A DNA stretch of 64,000 nt from an uncultured Mollicutes bacterium (GCA_900540395.1 UQFQ01000002.1:1-64000), one strand, 5' to 3'. Positions 16,408 to 24,999 are shown, counted from the first letter of the stretch. The notes: generated by a model not told the origin, from the sequence alone. A program made the numbers and translations.

Positions 16408-17358
16408 ATGACTTATTTAATAACTGGAGGAGCTGGCTTTATAGGCACAAATTATTGTCTTTATTTTCTTGAAAAAGAAAATCATAAAGACGATGTTTTA
16501 GTTGTGATTGACAAAATGAGCTATGCCTCTAATCAAGTTATTAAAAGCATGAGTGATGGAAAAAAGATTATTTTCATTCAAGAAGATTTAACTAAATATA
16601 GTAAAGTGAATCAAATATTTAAAAAGTTTCATTTTGATTATGTGATTAACTTTGCTGCTGAAAGTCATGTTGATAGAAGTATAAGTAAACCTGAACTCTT
16701 TATTAAAAATAATATTGATTTAACACTGAACCTTTTAAAGCTTTCTTTAAAGTATAAAGTGAAGAGATTTCATCAAGTTTCAACAGATGAAGTCTATGGT
16801 GCAACTAGTTTATCTTCTTCATATCGCTTTAAAGAAAGCGATAACCTCTTGCCGACTAATCCATATAGTGTTTCAAAAGCTAGTTGTGATTTATTGGTTT
16901 TATCTTTTTATAAAACTTATGGATTAAATGTAACTCTATCTCGCTCATCAAATAACTTTGGTTTATATCAACATCACGAAAAACTCATTCCACTAGTTAT
17001 AAAAAAAGCGATGAATAACGAATATATTCCTGTTTATGGTGATGGTAAAAATATCAGAGATTGGATTGATGTTAAAGATCATGTTTATGCTATAGATGAA
17101 ATCGTTTTAAAAGGGGAAGAAGGAGAAATTTATAACGTTTCTTCTCACAATGAATATTCTAATCTTGAAATTGTTAAATTTATCCTTTCTATTTTAAATA
17201 AAGATGAAAACTTAATTAAGTTTGTTAAAGATAGAAAAGGTCATGACGCTCGTTACGCTTTAGATACATCAAAATTAAATAATGAACTCAAAATATCATT
17301 TTCTAAAAGTGACTTTTTTGAAAAACTAAAAGAATACGTTTTAAAAGTAGTCAATTAA
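16408..17358 (+). CDS. rfbB: dTDP-glucose 4,6-dehydratase-like enzyme
   Basis: 316 residues, a short-chain extended dehydrogenase. NAD-binding GGAGFIG is at the N-terminus, NFAAESHVDRS follows, the active site is STDEVYG with NPYSVSKASCD (Tyr-x3-Lys), then RSSNNFGLYQ and HDARYALD near the end. These motifs are diagnostic of RmlB/RfbB, which makes dTDP-4-keto-6-deoxyglucose on the way to dTDP-rhamnose. No rmlA, C or D is in the window, so the other steps are elsewhere or the substrate is a related nucleotide sugar. It follows glf in the same direction. Confidence 0.85.
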   Translation: MTYLITGGAGFIGTNYCLYFLEKENHKDDVLVVIDKMSYASNQVIKSMSDGKKIIFIQEDLTKYSKVNQIFKKFHFDYVINFAAESHVDRSISKPELFIKNNIDLTLNLLKLSLKYKVKRFHQVSTDEVYGATSLSSSYRFKESDNLLPTNPYSVSKASCDLLVLSFYKTYGLNVTLSRSSNNFGLYQHHEKLIPLVIKKAMNNEYIPVYGDGKNIRDWIDVKDHVYAIDEIVLKGEEGEIYNVSSHNEYSNLEIVKFILSILNKDENLIKFVKDRKGHDARYALDTSKLNNELKISFSKSDFFEKLKEYVLKVVN

Positions 17359-17382
17359 AAATTCTTTTAAATTTTCTTTAAT

Positions 17383-17411
17383 AAACTCCTTTATATTTAT
17401 GAAAGGAGTTT
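17383..17411 (+). promoter_or_regulatory. hairpin burying the ribosome binding site of the next gene
   Basis: aaactccttt (17383-17392) pairs perfectly with aaaggagttt (17402-17411) across a 9-base loop. The second arm contains the whole ribosome binding site of the gene that starts with TTG at 17416. It may act as a weak terminator for the preceding gene, a translational switch, or both. Confidence 0.55.
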
Positions 17412-17415
17412 TAAT

Positions 17416-18225
17416 TTGGAAGAAGTAAATATAAAAGAAATTGTATCTTATTTTGATAAAGGTTTTTTAAAAGAGATATTAGGTATTGATAAAGAGAGTT
17501 TAAATCTAAAAGAAATTGAAAAGAAGCTAATAGATGTTTTAAATATTTCATCTTTAAAAGAGTTAAAAAAAGAAAGACTATTTGTTAAATGCAAAAGACT
17601 AAATAGAGGCGATGTTAAAATTAAAGAAATAATTTTAAGAAATGCTTGGATTGCTTTAGCTATTGAACTTTCAAGAAAACAAAAATGTATTGAATTCAAC
17701 GAAAACGCCTTCAAAAACTCAATTAATTTGTTAAAAAGATATTCTCACGTAAGAGGAGGCCCTTTAATTGAAAATTTAAAAAGAACACTAAATAAATGTG
17801 GAGTGAAGTTTATTGTTTTGCCTTATTTAAAAGAATCTAAGATAAGAGGATTTACAAAATATTTAAAAGAAGAAAAATGCTATTTAATTGCAATTAATGA
17901 TTGTGGAAAAGCGTTAGATAAATTTTATTTCACTTTGTTTCATGAAATAAGTCACATCTTAATAAGTAAGAAAAAAACAAATTTTACTATTAATAAAGAT
18001 GATGAGGAGGAAGAGGAAGTTGATAAGTTAGCAACTGACATTTTAATCGATCCTGATTTATATAACCGTTTTGTTAATAGAAAATGTTTTAATTTAACTT
18101 CGATTCTTTTCTTTGCTCGTCAAAATAACGTTGATCAATCAATTGTTATAGGAAGACTACAGAAAGATGGATTTATCCCTTATTCGTACTTTAACAAATA
18201 TAAAAAGAAGACTTATCGGATATAA
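17416..18225 (+). CDS. ImmA/IrrE-type zinc metallopeptidase domain protein
   Basis: 269 residues from TTG 17416 (aaaggag at 17402-17408). The N-terminal 90 residues are Lys/Glu-rich and helical. The second half has the zinc motif FHEISHIL (HExxH) with a downstream acidic stretch and EVDKLATDILID, matching ImmA/IrrE (DUF955) peptidases that cleave repressors, often with an XRE partner. Here no XRE domain is fused or adjacent, so the target is unknown. Rare TTG start plus sequestered ribosome binding site suggest low or conditional translation. Confidence 0.72.
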   Translation: MEEVNIKEIVSYFDKGFLKEILGIDKESLNLKEIEKKLIDVLNISSLKELKKERLFVKCKRLNRGDVKIKEIILRNAWIALAIELSRKQKCIEFNENAFKNSINLLKRYSHVRGGPLIENLKRTLNKCGVKFIVLPYLKESKIRGFTKYLKEEKCYLIAINDCGKALDKFYFTLFHEISHILISKKKTNFTINKDDEEEEEVDKLATDILIDPDLYNRFVNRKCFNLTSILFFARQNNVDQSIVIGRLQKDGFIPYSYFNKYKKKTYRI

Positions 18226-18354
18226 AGAAATCATAGTTTACCGAGTAAATTAAATATTTATATTTAATATTTTTATATTTTTTTCATTATTTTTAATGTA
18301 ATTTCACATCAAAAAAAGTCAAAAATTCAAGTTTAGTAGTGTAAAATAGTAGCG

Positions 18355-18999
18355 ATGAACGAAAAACTTGATGAACTTGTCAAATATCTTAGTCAATTAA
18401 GTGCTTATAAGCTCCCTGATTATGAATCAATACCAGATGGAGTTAAGATGGAAGAAAGCATCAATTTTATTAACGGCGTTTTATCTTCTTTTGATACAAA
18501 GGGAGAGAATCGTGTTACAAATTATATGATTAATAATTATGTTAAAGCTAAAATTATCTCTTCTCCAAAAGATAAAACTTATTCAAGAGAGCAAATAGCT
18601 TATACCATTTTTATTAGTTTACTTAAAAACTGTTCATCTTTAAGAAATATTGCTTCTTTAATTGCAATTGATGAAGACTATATCGAAGATAAAAATGATC
18701 TTTATAACTTTTACCGTAACTTACAAGAAAGTGCTGATAAAGAAGTTGCTAAAGAAGCGAGTGAGATTTCAAAAAAAGCAGCGTTAATGGAAGATCAAAA
18801 ACAAGTGACTTTACGTTTAGCATATACTGCTTTAAAACTTTATGTTAAAAGCAACACTGAAAAATTAGTTGCTGATAATATTATGAGTTTAATTAGTGAT
18901 TCAATTTTACCTTCACTTTCTATGAAGGATGATAAGAAAGAAAAAGTATTAGAGAAAAAGATACTTGATAATGAGGCTAAATTATTAAGTAAGAGATAA
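18355..18999 (+). CDS. DUF1836 domain protein (MerR-like helix-turn-helix)
   Basis: 214 residues. The segment TNYMINNYVKAKIISSPKDK, then YSREQIAYTIFISLLKN, is the DUF1836 signature, a putative DNA-binding fold found in Firmicutes. Function is unknown. A TAAAAT -10-like element at 18342-18347 leaves at most a few bases before the ATG and there is no ribosome binding site, so the mRNA may be leaderless. galE starts 16 bases after the stop with its own aggaggat-like site and may be cotranscribed. Confidence 0.7.
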   Translation: MNEKLDELVKYLSQLSAYKLPDYESIPDGVKMEESINFINGVLSSFDTKGENRVTNYMINNYVKAKIISSPKDKTYSREQIAYTIFISLLKNCSSLRNIASLIAIDEDYIEDKNDLYNFYRNLQESADKEVAKEASEISKKAALMEDQKQVTLRLAYTALKLYVKSNTEKLVADNIMSLISDSILPSLSMKDDKKEKVLEKKILDNEAKLLSKR

Positions 19000-19015
19000 T
19001 GGAGGATAAGTTTTT

Positions 19016-20068
19016 ATGAAAGTATTAGTTACAGGTGGATTAGGTTTTATTGGGAGTCATACGGTTGTATCTTTAATTGAAAATGGATATGACGTTGTTA
19101 TTGTTGATAACCTTTATAACGCTAAAATGGAAGCTTTAGATGGAATTGAAAAAATAACTCACGTTAGACCAAAATTCTATAAATTAGATTGTGCTGATGT
19201 TGAAGCAATGGATAAGCTTTTTAAAGAAGAAAAATTTGACGCTATTATTAACTTTGCTGGATATAAAGCAGTTGGTGAAAGTGTTAAAAAACCATTAATG
19301 TATTATCAAAACAATCTTGATATTTGCTTTGCTTTATTTAGAGCTATGGAAAAATATGATGTTAGAAATTTTGTTTTCTCATCTAGTGCAACTGTTTATG
19401 GTTTACCAGATAGAGTCCCATTAACAGAAGATGCTCCTGTAAAAAGTGCTACGTCTCCATATGGCGAAACAAAAGTTATGATTGAAAGAATTTTAGAAGA
19501 TATGGCTTTTGTTCATAAAGATTGGAATATTGCTATTTTAAGATACTTTAATCCAATTGGCGCACATAAATCAGGTTTACTTGGTGAAGATCCTAATGGA
19601 ATTCCAAATAACCTTCTCCCATATATCAACAAAGTTGCTGTTGGTGTATTAAAAGAAGTAAGTGTTTACGGAAATGATTATGAAACAGTTGATGGAACAG
19701 GTGTTAGAGATTATATCCACGTTTGTGATTTAGCTAGAGGTCACGTTCTTGCTTTAAGAAGACTTGAAGCTAATCCAGGACTTGTAATTTATAATCTTGG
19801 AACTGGTAAAGGAACTTCAGTTTTAGAAATTATTAAAGCTTATGAAAAAGCCACTGGAGTTAAAATTCCATATAAATTTGCTCCTAGAAGAGATGGAGAC
19901 GTCCCAATCAACTTTGCTGCAACCGATAAAGCTGAAGAAGAACTTGGATTTAAATGTGAATTTAACATCGAAGATGCTTGTAGAGATGGCTATAATTTCC
20001 AAAAAGCTGAGTTAGCTAGACAAAAAGCAGCTGAAGAAAAAGCTAAAGCTAAAAGCAAAACTCTTTAA
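19016..20068 (+). CDS. galE: UDP-glucose 4-epimerase
   Basis: 350 residues. The NAD site is VTGGLGFIGSHT, and the catalytic pair is in SSSATVYG with SPYGETK (Ser/Thr, Tyr-x3-Lys); RYFNPIGAH, GTGVRDYIHV and YNLGTGKGTSVLE are typical of GalE. It interconverts UDP-glucose and UDP-galactose and would feed glf upstream. The last 20 residues form an Ala/Lys/Glu-rich tail that is not part of the usual fold. A strong terminator follows. Confidence 0.95.
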   Translation: MKVLVTGGLGFIGSHTVVSLIENGYDVVIVDNLYNAKMEALDGIEKITHVRPKFYKLDCADVEAMDKLFKEEKFDAIINFAGYKAVGESVKKPLMYYQNNLDICFALFRAMEKYDVRNFVFSSSATVYGLPDRVPLTEDAPVKSATSPYGETKVMIERILEDMAFVHKDWNIAILRYFNPIGAHKSGLLGEDPNGIPNNLLPYINKVAVGVLKEVSVYGNDYETVDGTGVRDYIHVCDLARGHVLALRRLEANPGLVIYNLGTGKGTSVLEIIKAYEKATGVKIPYKFAPRRDGDVPINFAATDKAEEELGFKCEFNIEDACRDGYNFQKAELARQKAAEEKAKAKSKTL

Positions 20069-20079
20069 TTTATAACATT

Positions 20080-20111
20080 GGAACTAGTGGTAATCGCTAG
20101 TTCCTTTTCTT
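20080..20111 (+). terminator. intrinsic terminator of galE
   Basis: ggaactag / ctagttcc stem with a 9-base loop followed by ttttctt, 12 bases after the galE stop. Confidence 0.85.
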
Positions 20112-20120
20112 ATAGATTAA

Positions 20121-20175
20121 TTTATCTGGACAAATTATTGGGACTTTATCTAGACAAATTTTGTCTCCAGATAAA
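20121..20175. repeat. three copies of tttatctggacaaatt (two direct, one inverted)
   Basis: Direct copies at 20121-20136 and 20145-20160 (24-base period, one mismatch) and an inverted, slightly longer copy at about 20160-20175. They lie between the galE terminator and the 3' end of the convergent ATPase gene. Purpose unknown; similar spacing occurs upstream of the ATPase at 13769. Confidence 0.7.
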
Positions 20176-20178
20176 AAT

Positions 20179-21558
20179 TTAACGATAAATATCGTCAGAA
20201 TTTATTAATATTAAATCTTTGTTTTCTTTTAATTTTTCATCAAATCCATTTAAGGAAGCAAATCCGTATTTATAGACATTAAAAGGTAAACCTTTCCATT
20301 GATTGATTTCTTCATTAATGTCGTTTTCATTTAATGGACGACTAAAAAATTTACACTCAATAGGAATAAAACCTTTAGCTGTTTCTAAAACTAAATCAAA
20401 TTCTCTATTGATATATTCTTTTCTTTGCTTTGCATTATAAATTAGACGACCCGCATTAAAAAATAGTGGTAATTCAACTGAATTTTTTCTTATGGCATAT
20501 TCTTTAATTATTTCTTCAAACTTTCTAGGTAAGTATTGCTTTAAGAATTTTTCTTTTACAACTTTTTCGTAAAATAAGTGTGAATTCATTAATTGTCTTG
20601 TGCTTTGATGTTTAAAGACAAAACTATAATAGAAATCTAAAAGGTTGTTTTTAATATAGTAAATTGGTTTCTTATTAAACTTATCATTAACCATATAGGA
20701 TTTTCCAATAATACCCATTTCCTCTAGCTTGGCTAAATATCTAGAAATGTTATCTTTCGATTTATCGCCAAGTAAATCGTTTAATTCTTTAAATTTAGTC
20801 TTGCCATTTGCTATTAATTCTAAAATCGCGTTTACTTTTTCTTCTTTTTGAATTTCACTTGCAATTACATTTATGGCTTCTTTTTCAAAAAAAGAATCGT
20901 TTTCTAAAAATCGTGTGATTAAATTTTCTTCAAAAGGAACGGAATAATCTATATTTAATATATTAAAAGCAGTACCACCAAAAGTTGCATAGTATTTGAT
21001 TTTATCAATAGTTGGCAAAGTTGGATAAAACCTAGAAGAATCAAAATAATTGAATTCTTTTAACAAAATAATCTCGTTAAATCTTCCATATAATGGAGCT
21101 TTTATATCTACAATCCTTTTCATTATATCAACATAAGAACCGCATAAAATAAGAGTTAACTTAGCGTCTTTTGAGTGAAATTCGATAGCTTTTTGAAGAG
21201 AAGAGTCGATGAGATCATCGTCTTGTTTTAAAAAAGAGTACTCGTCGATAAATAAAATGAAAGGATGAATTTTGCTATATTCAAATAATGATGAGAAAAA
21301 ATCATAATAGTTTTCAGCCTTGAAGCCAATTATATTCATGAATTTAGACGCCTCGCTATTAAAATCAGTTAGATTAATCTGCGAGGTTGTTTTTCTTGCC
21401 AAAAGAGATAAACAAGGTTTTTTACACTCTCTTATTGCCTGGTTAATTAATTCTGTCTTGCCGACTCTTCTACGACCATAAACTAATACAGCTTTAAATG
21501 AGTCTAATTGAAATGTGCTATTTATTCTTTTTAATTCATTTTCTCTACCTATAAACAT
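20179..21558 (-). CDS. archaeal-type AAA ATPase with DUF234 C-terminus
   Basis: 459 residues. MFIGRENELKRI opens the protein, Walker A is GRRRVGKT (28-35), Walker B is FILFIDEYSF near residue 105, and LILCGSYVDIM is the sensor region. A winged-helix-like segment (GKTKFKELNDLLGDKSKDNI) precedes a C-terminal DUF234 nuclease-like domain with FDLVLET and FIPIECKF (D...E-x-K). This is a different subgroup from the AAA_14 ATPases elsewhere in the window but shares the same architecture. A 9-bp palindrome lies 12 bases upstream of the start. Confidence 0.88.
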   Translation of the reverse strand: MFIGRENELKRINSTFQLDSFKAVLVYGRRRVGKTELINQAIRECKKPCLSLLARKTTSQINLTDFNSEASKFMNIIGFKAENYYDFFSSLFEYSKIHPFILFIDEYSFLKQDDDLIDSSLQKAIEFHSKDAKLTLILCGSYVDIMKRIVDIKAPLYGRFNEIILLKEFNYFDSSRFYPTLPTIDKIKYYATFGGTAFNILNIDYSVPFEENLITRFLENDSFFEKEAINVIASEIQKEEKVNAILELIANGKTKFKELNDLLGDKSKDNISRYLAKLEEMGIIGKSYMVNDKFNKKPIYYIKNNLLDFYYSFVFKHQSTRQLMNSHLFYEKVVKEKFLKQYLPRKFEEIIKEYAIRKNSVELPLFFNAGRLIYNAKQRKEYINREFDLVLETAKGFIPIECKFFSRPLNENDINEEINQWKGLPFNVYKYGFASLNGFDEKLKENKDLILINSDDIYR

Positions 21559-21569
21559 GTTTACATTAT

Positions 21570-21604
21570 AACCTATTTCATTCTAGCCTACAATAAAATA
21601 GGTT
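21570..21604. promoter_or_regulatory. palindrome directly upstream of DUF234 ATPase gene
   Basis: aacctattt (21570-21578) and aaataggtt (21596-21604), perfect 9-bp arms 17 bases apart, beginning 12 bases from the start codon. Probably an operator overlapping the promoter or leader. Confidence 0.45.
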
Positions 21605-21631
21605 AATTATTATTTTCTTTTTTGTGTGTAA

Positions 21632-21916
21632 TTATATTTCTAATTTAGCTATATAGTTATACTCATCATCTTTCTTTAAGAATCCAAGCATATAAATTGG
21701 TAAATAAGTTATTTCATTTTTAACTTCCAGATTATTAGTACTTAAAACATAAGGAGTAGTTAAGTTAGCTGAATAAGCTGATACCAATAATTTATTTAGC
21801 GAAGTATGTTTTTTATAATCACCTCCGTTTTTAACTTCAAGAGGAATTATTTTATTGTTTTTCTCGATTAAAAAAAATGATTTCTTTGATATTTTTGCTT
21901 CGACATCTATTTTCAT
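21632..21916 (-). pseudogene. C-terminal remnant of a DUF4143 ATPase
   Basis: 94 codons encode the very end of an AAA_14/DUF4143 ATPase: KSFFLIEKNNKIIPLEVKNG, then DYKKHTSLNKLL, YVLSTNNLEV and YLPIYMLGFL, a familiar tail with the E-x-K motif. No ATPase domain exists upstream; the frame continues into tRNA-flanking DNA without homology. It lies between another ATPase and tRNA-Gln, so it was probably left behind after recombination near the tRNA. Confidence 0.72.
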
Positions 21917-22118
21917 ATTAAAAGACCAAGGAGTTTTGCAAATGACAGCAACTGAAATTGCCCCTTTTTACTAGGAAAAACGGGGCATTTTGCCCCGTTA
22001 TTCTAAATATTTCGGGGCAGTTATTGTGTTTTGCAGTTACTACGTTTAAAGAAGCTTTTAAAAAAGTCTGTACAACTTTAGAAGTTCTAAGTTTGTATCA
22101 GACTTGTCATATAAATAT

Positions 22119-22195
22119 TGGCTGCCCCAGTTGGACTCGAACCAACACGGACCATGTTTCAGAGACATGTGACTTTACCATTTGTCTATGGGGCA
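22119..22195 (-). tRNA. tRNA-Gln (anticodon CTG)
   Basis: The minus strand folds as a full cloverleaf: acceptor tgcccca/tggggca (7 bp), D arm gac...gtc, anticodon arm catgt/acatg with loop ctctgaa giving CTG, T arm gttgg-ttcgagt-ccaac, discriminator G and an encoded CCA at 22119-22121. The U1-A72 pair and G73 are standard identity elements of tRNA-Gln. Confidence 0.93.
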
Positions 22196-22350
22196 ATTGC
22201 GATTTGCTCATTTATTTTATATAAAAAGATACTCTTTTTCTAGATAATTAAACGTGTTCTACAAAGTTGTTAGGTAAAATTAACACTTTTTATTGACGAA
22301 TGAGCAAAAGTGATAAATACTTTAAATATAAAAGAAAAGGGGTTATAAAT

Positions 22351-22812
22351 ATGAAAACTGTAATTAAAGTATTTCTTTATTTAGGTATTATTCTTTTTGG
22401 GCTTAGTGCAGGAATAATGCTTATCACGTCGTTTATTGCGCTACCTGCATCATTGATTTATTTGCTTTATGTCTGTTTCTGCGCAATTCCAATTACTGTA
22501 GACGTTATTGCTCTTAAAAAGTTAGATAATTGTTCATCTAAATCAGAGCTTTTAGGAATTTCAATTTGCGTTTTGATCTTTGGTGGATTGATCGCTGGTA
22601 TTTTAATGCTTTGTGCTAGTGAAGAAGATTTATGTGGTTATTCTAAAAAGGTAAGTAAAACTCCAGAAAGCACAACTAAAGATAGTGACAAAACAGAAGA
22701 TTTAGAAAAAGAATTAACTAAACTTAAAAAGTTAAAAGATAATGGAGACATTAGCGAAGAAGAATATGAAACTCTTCGTAAAAAGGCTTTAGATAAGTAT
22801 TCTAATTTTTAA
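22351..22812 (+). CDS. membrane protein with C-terminal SHOCT domain
   Basis: 153 residues from ATG 22351 with aaaagggg at 22334-22341; an upstream in-frame ATG at 22300 is less likely. Three or four hydrophobic segments occupy residues 1-95. A polar linker leads to a C-terminal SHOCT module (LTKLKKLKDNGDISEEEYET), a short oligomerisation-type motif common on bacterial membrane proteins. No specific function can be given. Confidence 0.7.
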   Translation: MKTVIKVFLYLGIILFGLSAGIMLITSFIALPASLIYLLYVCFCAIPITVDVIALKKLDNCSSKSELLGISICVLIFGGLIAGILMLCASEEDLCGYSKKVSKTPESTTKDSDKTEDLEKELTKLKKLKDNGDISEEEYETLRKKALDKYSNF

Positions 22813-22850
22813 ATAAATCATTTTAAAAGTAGATATTAATTTTTGATTTT

Positions 22851-22905
22851 AACTTAGATTTGTATGGTTTTTAAATAAATACCATGGAATATCTAAGTTT
22901 TTTTC
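22851..22905 (+). terminator. terminator after the SHOCT gene
   Basis: aacttagat (22851-22859) pairs with atctaagtt (22891-22899), with an inner tatggt/accata stem, followed by a T run. Confidence 0.75.
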
Positions 22906-22940
22906 TTATCTTCATATTATTATTTTGTTAATCTATTTAT

Positions 22941-23888
22941 ATGAAAATTAAAGAAATTTATTCTAATTTTAAAAAGGAAGATAAGCTATTTAAGATAACT
23001 ACAATCTGCTCGTTATCTATTAATTTAGTAATTGGTTTAGGTAAGTGGATCTTAGCTATTTTTAGTGGAGTTGTTTTCTTTGTAAGTGGCGTTGTAAATA
23101 TTTTAATGGGACTAGCAAAACTTGTTTGTTACATTGGTTTAATGAATAGTGATATAGATTTTAAAAAGCGCAATTTGATTGTTTCAATTTTAGTTTTTGC
23201 TAGTGGCTTAGAATATTTCATTTATATGCTTAATGTTTACTTAGGCAATTTCAATTTGAGTAGTTATGAAACATCAATTGCTTTAATTATTGCTTTAGTT
23301 TCTTTTATTGAAATTGGTGTAGCTATAAGCGGATTAATTCGCTTAAAAGGACGTGGTCACTCTTTTAGAAACATCAAACTTATTAATTTTGTTTTAGCAC
23401 TTGAAGCTTTAGTTTTAACTGAAACGGCTATTCTTTCTTTTACTAGAAGTGATACTTTTGAAGTTTCATCATCTTTATTTGGCTTTATAGCCGGAATATT
23501 TGTAATGGTTTTATCAATATTTATGGTTTTTTCTCCATATATTACTATTGCTAATCAAGAAAAGAATGACTTTATATTAGTTAATAAAGATAAAAACAAT
23601 TTAGAAAAAGAAGGAGAACTCACTCTTTCTAAATCATTTATATATGGAGACTATGTTTATAAATATAAGTTAATTAATGAAGAAGAAGTGAGTGGAGAAA
23701 TCACTAAAAAGAGTGGATTTTGGAAAAAAACACATATTCTTATTAAAATTCTTTTAATTATATTAAGCGAGATTTTAATCTTTGTTTGGCTTATTGGTCG
23801 CTTTATTTATTTTTTAAGATGTTCAACTTTAATTAAAAAGTTAAACAAGATTATGGAAGAAAACGGATTTAAGAAAGATAAGAATTGA
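22941..23888 (+). CDS. polytopic membrane protein of unknown function
   Basis: 315 residues with about six hydrophobic segments between 20 and 215, for example SLSINLVIGLGKWILAIFSG. A cytoplasmic stretch rich in Lys/Glu (about 215-255) and a final membrane helix (LLIILSEILIFVWLIGRFIY) follow. The first two segments faintly recall cation-diffusion facilitators, but the metal-binding motifs are not visible, so I do not assign that function. No clear ribosome binding site precedes the ATG. Confidence 0.55.
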   Translation: MKIKEIYSNFKKEDKLFKITTICSLSINLVIGLGKWILAIFSGVVFFVSGVVNILMGLAKLVCYIGLMNSDIDFKKRNLIVSILVFASGLEYFIYMLNVYLGNFNLSSYETSIALIIALVSFIEIGVAISGLIRLKGRGHSFRNIKLINFVLALEALVLTETAILSFTRSDTFEVSSSLFGFIAGIFVMVLSIFMVFSPYITIANQEKNDFILVNKDKNNLEKEGELTLSKSFIYGDYVYKYKLINEEEVSGEITKKSGFWKKTHILIKILLIILSEILIFVWLIGRFIYFLRCSTLIKKLNKIMEENGFKKDKN

Positions 23889-24138
23889 TTATTTAAGAAA
23901 CTAACTTAATAGAATAATTTTAGTGCGATAGAAGTCAGAGAAGATAAAAGTGCTTTTATTACTTTAGTGGTTTTATAACCCTACTAAGGTTTATGAATAT
24001 TGTGTATTATCTATAACTTCTAGTAGAAGATTTTTAAAGAGGAACTGAATTAGGCGTTAAAGGTTTGTTAGCTGTTATTTTTTAATAAAAAAGCAAGTAT
24101 AGAACAATAAAAGCAAACACTCAATTTTAATTATTTGT
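23889..24138. other. intergenic stretch before the 143-bp repeat array
   Basis: About 250 bases without a supported gene. It contains an imperfect hairpin around 23960-23990 (ttagtgg ... ctactaa) that may end transcription of the membrane protein gene. Confidence 0.5.
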
Positions 24139-24602
24139 AAAGTAACATGTAACTACGTTACATTGTTAGTAAATTCAATATTAAAAGCGATTAATATTTA
24201 ATGGCTAAAAAACCTGATTCATTTCTTATTATGGAGAATCCATTGTTAAACAATATAGATGAAGAGACTTTAACTATTTTGAAAGTAACATGTAACTACG
24301 TTACATTGTTAGTATTTTGATATTAAAAGCATCTATTTTAAGCTCTAAAGATTTATTCCTTTGTTCAGTTGAGGAAATAACTGCCGAAACAACCCAAAGA
24401 ATTGTATCTTTAATCGCTAAATTTAAAGTAACATGTAACTACGTTACATTGTTAGTAATTCAGCGTTAAAAATGGATGTTTTTTAAACGTTGAAACTTGA
24501 CTTATTATTTTAAGTTAAAAATCCATTTCAAAACAAATATAAATAAATGCTAATTTTTACTTGTTATTTTAGGTAACATGTAACTACGTTACATTGTTAG
24601 TT
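24139..24602. repeat. array of four 33-bp bulged-hairpin repeats at 143-145 bp spacing
   Basis: Copies start at 24139, 24282, 24425 and 24570, all in the same orientation. The core is aaagtaacatgtaactacg then ttacattgttagta. Each folds into an 11-bp stem (taaca-tgtaac against gttaca-tgtta) with one unpaired T in the 3' arm and a 3-base loop tac. About 15 more bases after each copy are partly shared (ttcaatattaaaagc). The roughly 110-base segments between copies are otherwise unrelated to each other. The last copy forms the final codons of the MutT-like gene. No cas genes or transposase are nearby. Confidence 0.9.
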
Positions 24603-24999
24603 TTTCAATATACTTTTTTAAGTATGAAATTACTAGATTATCAGCTGGAAGTAGATCAAGCTTTTTAACATCATCTAAATCGTTAAAACTAATCCATTTA
24701 TATGATTCATGTTCTTTAAAAATGATGTGTTCATCTTCTAAAGAAACACAAAAAACATTCATCTTTAGATAAAAAGTAGTGTAGTCATATTCGACTTTGC
24801 ACAGGAAGTTATCAACTTTTATTGAAGCATCTAATTCTTCTTTAATTTCTCTTTTAATGGCATCTTCTTTACTTTCGTCTTTTTCGATTTTACCACCCGG
24901 AAATTCCCATTTATCTTTATATTCTCCATAACCTCTTTGAGTTAATAAAATCTTTTTATCTTTAATTATTACTGCAGCACAAACTTCAATTTCTTTCAT
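24589..24999 (-). CDS. mutT: MutT-type Nudix hydrolase
   Basis: 136 residues. The Nudix box is clear: GGKIEKDESKEDAIKREIKE followed by EL, in the usual place after WEFPGG. CAAVIIKDKKILLTQRG at the start and the tail KWISFNDLDDVKKLDLLPAD are typical of (8-oxo-)dGTP or CTP pyrophosphohydrolases that clean the nucleotide pool. The last residues KLTM and the stop are supplied by the fourth hairpin repeat, so the original C-terminus may have been altered. The symbol is by family. Confidence 0.82.
   Translation of the reverse strand: MKEIEVCAAVIIKDKKILLTQRGYGEYKDKWEFPGGKIEKDESKEDAIKREIKEELDASIKVDNFLCKVEYDYTTFYLKMNVFCVSLEDEHIIFKEHESYKWISFNDLDDVKKLDLLPADNLVISYLKKYIEKLTM

Noticed and set aside
21959..22020. 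Pieces such as cggggca/tgccccg near tRNA-Gln as an attachment site pair.
   Set aside because: They match only 6-7 bases of the tRNA acceptor end, too short to support an att site.
21958..22224. 88-codon plus-strand frame.
   Set aside because: It runs antisense through tRNA-Gln and has no coding features.
24139..24602. The regular repeats as a CRISPR array.
   Set aside because: Spacers of about 110 bases are far outside the CRISPR range and no cas genes are near.
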